Shown in pieces: positions 59,562 through 64,000 of a stretch of DNA of 64,000 nucleotides. The DNA comes from Sinorhizobium chiapasense (GTDB lineage Bacteria > Pseudomonadota > Alphaproteobacteria > Rhizobiales > Rhizobiaceae). The translations under genes were made by a program, and so were the position numbers. The notes under the pieces were generated by a model. It saw only the letters and a program-made list of their open reading frames with translations, was not told the DNA's origin and made no database searches. How positions within the stretch are numbered: position 1 is the first letter of the stretch; every line of letters starts with the position of its first letter. The stretch lies in contig NZ_CP133148.1 in NCBI RefSeq assembly GCF_036488675.1, forward strand, positions 372,001 through 436,000, given 5' to 3'.

Positions 59562-60287
59562 TCACTTGCTGAGGCGTTCGGCAACATCCTCGTACTGCCA
59601 CTGATGGGCCACATCCGTGTCGATCATCGCGCCACTCAGCACGGGCTCGTACGGCTGCGCCAGTTCGTGGAAGAAGGCATCCACGGCATCGTCGAGATTG
59701 CCGTCGCCCTTAGCGACCGCACGCTGGAACTTCAGTGTCTTCTCGTACCAGTCGGCGGCCTTGTAGATCTGGCCAATGCTGAGGCTCGGAGCAACGTCGT
59801 AGCAGGCCAGGGTCTTGATCTGACCGCGTGCGATGTATTCTACGATGTCACGTGCGGTCGCATCCGGGCCGGTCGGGCAACCCACGCACTGGCCCCAGAT
59901 CTTCGTCAGATTCTCCTTTCCATTGAGAACGAAGTCGTCGAAGTACTTTTCCAACGTGCCGTCGAACTGAGAAATGAAGAAAAGGGTATAACCGCCGAAG
60001 TCCTGGGTCCTGGCAACGAACCAGCGCGCTGTCCGGATCAAGCCCAGCATCGTCGTCGCCTCGGAGAACGTCTTTCCAGGCCCTCCCCAGACAGGGATCT
60101 CGCGGCTCAGTGTATCCGTGAGCGCTACCAGGTCGGCGTCGGGCTGGAGGGCCCACATGCCGGTGAACTCCTTGACCTCGTTCTTGCCGCCATTGCCCAT
60201 GACTAATCCCGGGTACCGCAATCCCCACGCGCCCGCGCTCGTGTTGGGTTCGGACAGTTCTGCCAAGCTGCGGTTTTCATGGTCCAT
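59562..60287 (-). CDS. hypothetical protein at head of peroxidase operon
   Basis: 241 residues starting at MDHENRSLAELSE. Segments such as GNGGKNEVKEFTGMWALQPD and YTLFFISQFDGTLEKYFDDF recur, by memory, in uncharacterised proteins found with lipid-oxidising heme enzymes. A Cys pair occurs in GQCVGCPTGPDATA. There is no membrane segment or signal. It is the first gene of the leftward operon and divergent from a TetR regulator. I do not recognise a named family. Confidence 0.7.
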   Translation of the reverse strand: MDHENRSLAELSEPNTSAGAWGLRYPGLVMGNGGKNEVKEFTGMWALQPDADLVALTDTLSREIPVWGGPGKTFSEATTMLGLIRTARWFVARTQDFGGYTLFFISQFDGTLEKYFDDFVLNGKENLTKIWGQCVGCPTGPDATARDIVEYIARGQIKTLACYDVAPSLSIGQIYKAADWYEKTLKFQRAVAKGDGNLDDAVDAFFHELAQPYEPVLSGAMIDTDVAHQWQYEDVAERLSK

Positions 60288-60341
60288 CTGAAGTCTCCAA
60301 TCTGATGTGCGTAACGGGCCTTGCCCGATGTTGACAACGCC

Positions 60342-60398
60342 CACTTAGGTGTCAAAGTGGGCGATGTCAACATGGATAGTCACTTAGATGGCAAAATG
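60342..60398. promoter_or_regulatory. repeated candidate TetR operator
   Basis: CACTTAGGTGTCAAAGTG (60342-60359) and CACTTAGATGGCAAAATG (60381-60398) are near-identical and 39 bases apart, and the first is partly palindromic (CACTT...AAGTG). TGTTGAC/GTCAAC segments flank both. They lie between the divergent operon head and tetR genes, where an autoregulating repressor would bind. Confidence 0.5.
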
Positions 60399-60434
60399 TT
60401 GACGCGGGCAACATTCAACCCTAAATGGATAGTC

Positions 60435-61121
60435 ATGACCAAAGCCAATTCCACTGCAGAGCAACGCCCCTACCACCACGGTGACCTGCACAGGGCCATC
60501 GTAAGTGCCGCACTCGAGGTCCTGAGCGAATCCCAAAGCACAGAGTTCTCGCTTCGCGAGCTCGCGCGTCGAGCGGGCGTCAGTCATAACGCTCCGTACA
60601 AACACTTCGCTGACAAGCGTGAGTTGTTGGCGGCGGTCTCGGCGGTGGGATTCGAGCGCCTCGCGAAGCGAATGACCGATGCAACGCAGGATCTCTTTAG
60701 TCCACGCGAGCGTTTAGCAGCTATGGCGCGCGCTTACGTTCGCGACGGCGTCAGCAATCCCGCACTCTACAGATTGATGTTCGGCGGCTATCTTACCGGT
60801 CAGGATAATGGCCGCCCTGCCATCGAACGGGATGCTGCTGAGAAAATGAGAGCGCTCATGGTGGACGCGATAAGCGAAGGCGCTCTTGGGCTCTCCATTC
60901 CGAACATCGCGCAAAACGAACGCAAGATCGATGGTGCCATCCTAATTTTATGGTCGCAGATACATGGCCTGACTTTGCTACTGGTGGACCGACTGGTCGG
61001 CCCCAGCGAAAATACCGACGAACTGAGCGAGAGCGTTTTGCAAGGCATGCTCGACGGACTGGCAAACAGAATTCCCACTATACCGGCAGGCGCGTGGATA
61101 GGACCTCCGGTGCCTGAATGA
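60435..61121 (+). CDS. TetR-family transcriptional regulator
   Basis: 228 residues from the ATG at MTKANSTAEQRPYHHGDL; two earlier Met codons are possible. The N-terminal HTH (FSLRELARRAGVSHNAPYKHFADKRELLAAV) is clear, and the rest is a TetR ligand domain of the TetR_C_33/WHG type (ALYRLMFGGYLTG). Its divergent position and the repeated motif upstream indicate that it represses the peroxidase/NDH operon and itself. Confidence 0.88.
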   Translation: MTKANSTAEQRPYHHGDLHRAIVSAALEVLSESQSTEFSLRELARRAGVSHNAPYKHFADKRELLAAVSAVGFERLAKRMTDATQDLFSPRERLAAMARAYVRDGVSNPALYRLMFGGYLTGQDNGRPAIERDAAEKMRALMVDAISEGALGLSIPNIAQNERKIDGAILILWSQIHGLTLLLVDRLVGPSENTDELSESVLQGMLDGLANRIPTIPAGAWIGPPVPE

Positions 61122-61319
61122 CGTAGGATTGGATTCGATTGCTCGCTCCCGGCCTGCTCGCTCTTGGTGTTCATCGGAGGGCAAGCTGATGAGTTGCGCT
61201 TCGCAAACTCAAGCCGGGCGAAGGGGCGCGTTCAAACGAATGTAACCATGTCGATCACGACTGGACCGCTGCAGCAACCGCACTCGTTAGCCTGCGTCGG
61301 CAATACCGTGCCGCTTCGA

Positions 61320-61949
61320 TTAGATTCGTCGATACCGCTGCAAAAACATCCGGATCGTCTCTTCAACCACGTCCTCGGTCGCGAAGGGGAGGCTTTCGCG
61401 ACCGATCATCCAGGGCCACAGAGATAGCTCGTTCAGCATCCCCATGAACTGATGAGCCGCAAGCACCGGGTTGCGGCAGTCCAGGACACCCAGCGCGGCG
61501 AGATCGGTGAGATAGCGCACGAGCCTCTCGGTCTGAGGCTCCATGACCGCGGCAAACTCCTCGGCGATCCACGGAAACTGACGGGAGTCGGCCACCACCA
61601 TCCGAAGAAAGCCGCAGTATTCCGGGTGCCTGTGCAGCTCCAGAATCGCGTGCGCGATGACACGGAGAACGTCCTCGACGTCGCCGTGTGGTTCGAGGCC
61701 GGGCGGAAGCGCATCCTCGAGCTGTCCCGACACCCTGCGGAGCATCTCCCGGAAGATGTCCTCCTTCGTTGCGAACTGGTTGTAGAGCGTTCGCCGCGCC
61801 ACGCCGGCGGCCTTGGCCAGGTCGTCCATGCTGACGGAACCGAAGCCCCGTTCCAGGAACAGCCGCCCGGCCGCCTCGATGATCGCCTCCCGTGAGCCGC
61901 CATGCCGGCCTTTTGGGCTGGCCCCATTTGAAGCTCTGCTGTCATCCAT
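61320..61949 (-). CDS. TetR-family transcriptional regulator
   Basis: 209 residues from the ATG at MDDSRASNGASP after GGGGGTGATT. HTH region MDDLAKAAGVARRTLYNQFATKEDIFREML is standard. The C-terminal domain (LELHRHPEYCGFLRMVVADS) belongs to the AefR/TetR_C_7 type. No obvious target gene is adjacent; 160 bases to the right is the end of the Ser/Gly-rich gene. It may control only itself or a distant operon. Confidence 0.87.
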   Translation of the reverse strand: MDDSRASNGASPKGRHGGSREAIIEAAGRLFLERGFGSVSMDDLAKAAGVARRTLYNQFATKEDIFREMLRRVSGQLEDALPPGLEPHGDVEDVLRVIAHAILELHRHPEYCGFLRMVVADSRQFPWIAEEFAAVMEPQTERLVRYLTDLAALGVLDCRNPVLAAHQFMGMLNELSLWPWMIGRESLPFATEDVVEETIRMFLQRYRRI

Positions 61950-62108
61950 AATCACCCCCATTGCACCCATGAGTGCGCCACTCCATGTACTGCATGGTGT
62001 AGTGCAACACAAGGACCGGACAGGTCGCCCGACCGATCCGGTCCACCATACGGAACCTCCAGCGTCGCCATTTTTTAACCGGCTCTAATTCCCGCCGTAA
62101 CCGCTGTT

Positions 62109-63200
62109 TTAATCAGGCGGCGGATATTCGCCCGTGACGGAGATGTTTCCCGGGACCTTGTATGCGATCCGCAAATTGGCGGCGGCAGCCTGAAGCCAAG
62201 CGACTGCAGCTTCCGTGGTCCATATCGTGCCATCCGGTGGCAGGCTCTCAAACAGGCCCACCATCATCAGGTTCACAGATGGGGGGTTCGCGCTGCCGTG
62301 CCCCTGGTTCGAGCCTCCGTTCCCAGCACCAGCGGACGGGCCGGCCTGGCCTCGATTATAGGAGCCCGCATAAGTCGCGTCAGAGGAAGCCGAATAGGCT
62401 CCGCCGGTAGACCCCGAAGAGGTCGCGTAGGACGCACTCGAAGATGTCCCGCCAGACGAACCAGAAGAGGACGAACTCGAGTAACTGGAGCGAGAGGAGA
62501 TAGAGCCAGACCCAGACTCAGACCCTGATGTGTTGTAATAATATGTGTTCCCACTGCCGCTCCCGTTTCCACTCGAGGCGATCGCGGCACCGGTGGTTAC
62601 TCCGACTGCATATCCGCCAAGGGCGTAGGCCGCGCGGCGATAGTAGCCACGGCCATAGCTATAATCTCCGCTGCCATAATCGCCGCTGACAAAATCGCCA
62701 TAGTCGCCGCCACCATAGCTGCCGCGGCCATAGTATCCACGGCCAAAGTATCCGTTGCCGTTACCAGAGACTTTGACATCGCCGGAATTATTCACAGTCA
62801 CATTGCCCGAGTCCTTGGCGGCGATATTGCCTGCGATATTGCCCCCGGAATTCGCGAAGGTGCGGTTCCCGTTGATGTTACCGCCCGAGTCCAGCGTGTT
62901 GCGGATATTTCCGAAGTTATTCCCTCCGCGGCCAGGCCCTTCCGCCAATCGCCGCTTTGCGCCACCGACGTTTGGCGCATGGGTCGGGCGTTTCACCGGC
63001 AGACGGTTTCGTGCGCTCACCGGCGGGCGGGCTTGGCTGGCCAGCGGTGGACGCGGCATGCCGCCCATTTGCAGGCGCGGCGGTCCGCCCATCGGCAGGC
63101 GCGGCGGGCCGCCCGGCGGCGCAAATTGGCCGAAGGCAACGCCCGATCCTGCAACCGTCATTGCGAGAAGAGCAACGAAAGTCCGTTTCAGATGGTTCAT
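62109..63200 (-). CDS. Ser/Gly-rich exported protein, unknown
   Basis: 363 residues with a Sec signal peptide (TFVALLAMTVAGSGVAFGQ). A Pro/Arg-rich part with repeated GGPPRLPMGGPPRLQMGG is followed by Asn/Gly repeats (SGGNINGNRTFANSGGNIAG), a Tyr/Gly-rich stretch (FGRGYYGRGSYGGGDYG) and a long Ser-rich tract. The last ~60 residues are ordinary sequence (FESLPPDGTIWTTEAAVAWL). The ATG overlaps the DUF2092 gene stop (TGATG). It is probably a surface or envelope protein, perhaps an adhesin or matrix component. Confidence 0.72.
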   Translation of the reverse strand: MNHLKRTFVALLAMTVAGSGVAFGQFAPPGGPPRLPMGGPPRLQMGGMPRPPLASQARPPVSARNRLPVKRPTHAPNVGGAKRRLAEGPGRGGNNFGNIRNTLDSGGNINGNRTFANSGGNIAGNIAAKDSGNVTVNNSGDVKVSGNGNGYFGRGYYGRGSYGGGDYGDFVSGDYGSGDYSYGRGYYRRAAYALGGYAVGVTTGAAIASSGNGSGSGNTYYYNTSGSESGSGSISSRSSYSSSSSSGSSGGTSSSASYATSSGSTGGAYSASSDATYAGSYNRGQAGPSAGAGNGGSNQGHGSANPPSVNLMMVGLFESLPPDGTIWTTEAAVAWLQAAAANLRIAYKVPGNISVTGEYPPPD

Positions 63201-63997
63201 CACTTGCTCCTCTTGGTTTCCGGCGCAACGGCCGGAGTCAACTTGATCTTTTTCGCCCCTGCAGGAGGTCGGAAGGCGAATTCGGAGTCGGACGGACGGG
63301 CTTGGGTGCTCCAGTTCGTGAATTCCGCAACAAGACTGGGTTGGCCCGGGAGCCGCCGGTAGGTAGCGATGAGGCGATGCGGTGTGGCCGCGCTATTCTT
63401 CTCGACCCATAATTCCAGATCGATGCCAGATTTCTGATGGAAAAACAGATGGCGGCACTCGACGCCGTCGATGTTGGCCGTCCCAACCTGCCAAGCGGCG
63501 ATAGCATCGCTAAGCAACGTTTTGTCCGGAGAGTCAGTAAGAAAGCCGCTGAGTGGAAAATCGACCTCGATCTTGTCCAGCACCGAATTGAGCGCGGACG
63601 GTATGTCACCCGATGCGGCAATCACGGCGTACTCCTTGCTGTCGGGTAGGAAGATTGAAGCCGCCTTGCCGTCGTAGAATAGATTGTGCTTGCCGTCATC
63701 GCCGGTGGACACGATCGCGATTCGGTTAGGACGGCGCATGACGATCTTCATCTCATGAAAGATGTGGAGCGGCTGTCCGGATTGGTCCAAGTAGACCCTG
63801 ATGGTTCTCGCCGTAATCGACTGGTTTTTCGCCAGGAGCGTCTTGCCCATCTGCGAGACGGCGGTGGCGACTTCATCGCTGATCGCCGGTTTGAACGGCG
63901 GAGCCGGTTCCTCTGCTCGCGCTATCGGCAACGCGGCGAATCCCACAACGACGCCGAACGCGGCGGCCTGAACGGCATTTCGCAAGACCGAAGTCAT
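63200..63997 (-). CDS. DUF2092 family periplasmic protein
   Basis: 265 residues with an N-terminal signal peptide (AAAFGVVVGFAALPIARAEE). The body has beta-strand patterns with MRRPNRIAIVSTGDDGKHNLFYDGKAASIF and DGVECRHLFFHQKSGIDLEL, seen in DUF2092 proteins related to the outer-membrane lipoprotein carrier LolA fold. It is the first gene of a two-gene unit with the Ser/Gly-rich protein; the start is three bases from the right window edge, so its promoter is outside. Confidence 0.83.
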   Translation of the reverse strand: MTSVLRNAVQAAAFGVVVGFAALPIARAEEPAPPFKPAISDEVATAVSQMGKTLLAKNQSITARTIRVYLDQSGQPLHIFHEMKIVMRRPNRIAIVSTGDDGKHNLFYDGKAASIFLPDSKEYAVIAASGDIPSALNSVLDKIEVDFPLSGFLTDSPDKTLLSDAIAAWQVGTANIDGVECRHLFFHQKSGIDLELWVEKNSAATPHRLIATYRRLPGQPSLVAEFTNWSTQARPSDSEFAFRPPAGAKKIKLTPAVAPETKRSK

Positions 63998-64000
63998 CAG

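Overview
The window looks like chromosomal DNA of a Sinorhizobium/Ensifer-type alphaproteobacterium. The evidence is high GC, a complete potFGHI-type polyamine transporter, an acetoacetyl-CoA synthetase of the rhizobial AcsA2 size, a CbrA-like hybrid PAS/kinase protein next to a phasin gene, a tRNA-His with the alphaproteobacterial acceptor features, and mosaic palindromic intergenic repeats of the type scattered through rhizobial genomes. Identification rests on reading the sequence and on remembered family knowledge; no database search was run.

Region 1 (1-17640) is ordinary core genome. It holds an XRE/short-chain fatty acyl regulator cut by the left edge, a fatty acid desaturase, the potFGHI operon, an AsmA-like protein, acetoacetyl-CoA synthetase, an iron-type ABC permease, the CbrA-like kinase, the phasin PhaP (with a tandem dyad that looks like a PhaR/AniA operator) and tRNA-His. 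Acetoacetyl-CoA synthetase and the phasin both belong to polyhydroxybutyrate/acetoacetate metabolism.

Region 2 (about 17640-28400) is an accessory stretch beginning right after tRNA-His. It carries several small unknown genes on both strands (one zinc-ribbon gene apparently frameshifted), a tightly overlapping three-gene operon of small, mostly coiled-coil proteins, a small membrane-anchored protein, and a 1545-residue NACHT-like STAND ATPase with C-terminal membrane helices. It ends with a dif-like palindrome and a complete IS1182-family insertion sequence with a 4-bp target duplication. The NACHT-like gene is the best candidate for an anti-phage or related defence function; no integrase gene was seen.

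Region 3 (28400-39000) is a seven-gene leftward catabolic operon: acyl-CoA dehydrogenase, enoyl-CoA hydratase, alpha/beta hydrolase, class III CoA transferase, YWTD-repeat protein, 3-hydroxyacyl-CoA dehydrogenase-like protein and a DUF900-type lipoprotein hydrolase. AraC-family regulators that are clearly related to each other lie on both sides. The enzyme set resembles carnitine/betainyl-CoA-type metabolism, but the substrate is unknown.

Region 4 (39000-51400) has a MscS channel fused to a cyclic-nucleotide-binding domain, two HlyD-type adaptors around a fused double ABC-2 permease with no ATPase, a lone cbb3 oxidase subunit I, a four-GAF sensor kinase whose ATPase domain is lost at a junction with that oxidase gene, and a nickel/cobalt-transporter-like membrane protein.

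Region 5 (51400-62000) is an eight-gene leftward operon: an unknown protein, DyP-type peroxidase, DUF4331 protein, acetoacetate decarboxylase-like protein with a short remnant of a dehydrogenase at its N-terminus, SDR dehydrogenase, TPR protein and two different type II NADH dehydrogenases. A divergent TetR regulator with repeated candidate operators sits at its head. The combination suggests an uncharacterised redox/peroxidation pathway coupled to the quinone pool. Region 6 (62000-64000) has a second TetR regulator and a two-gene unit for a Ser/Gly-rich exported protein and a DUF2092 protein.
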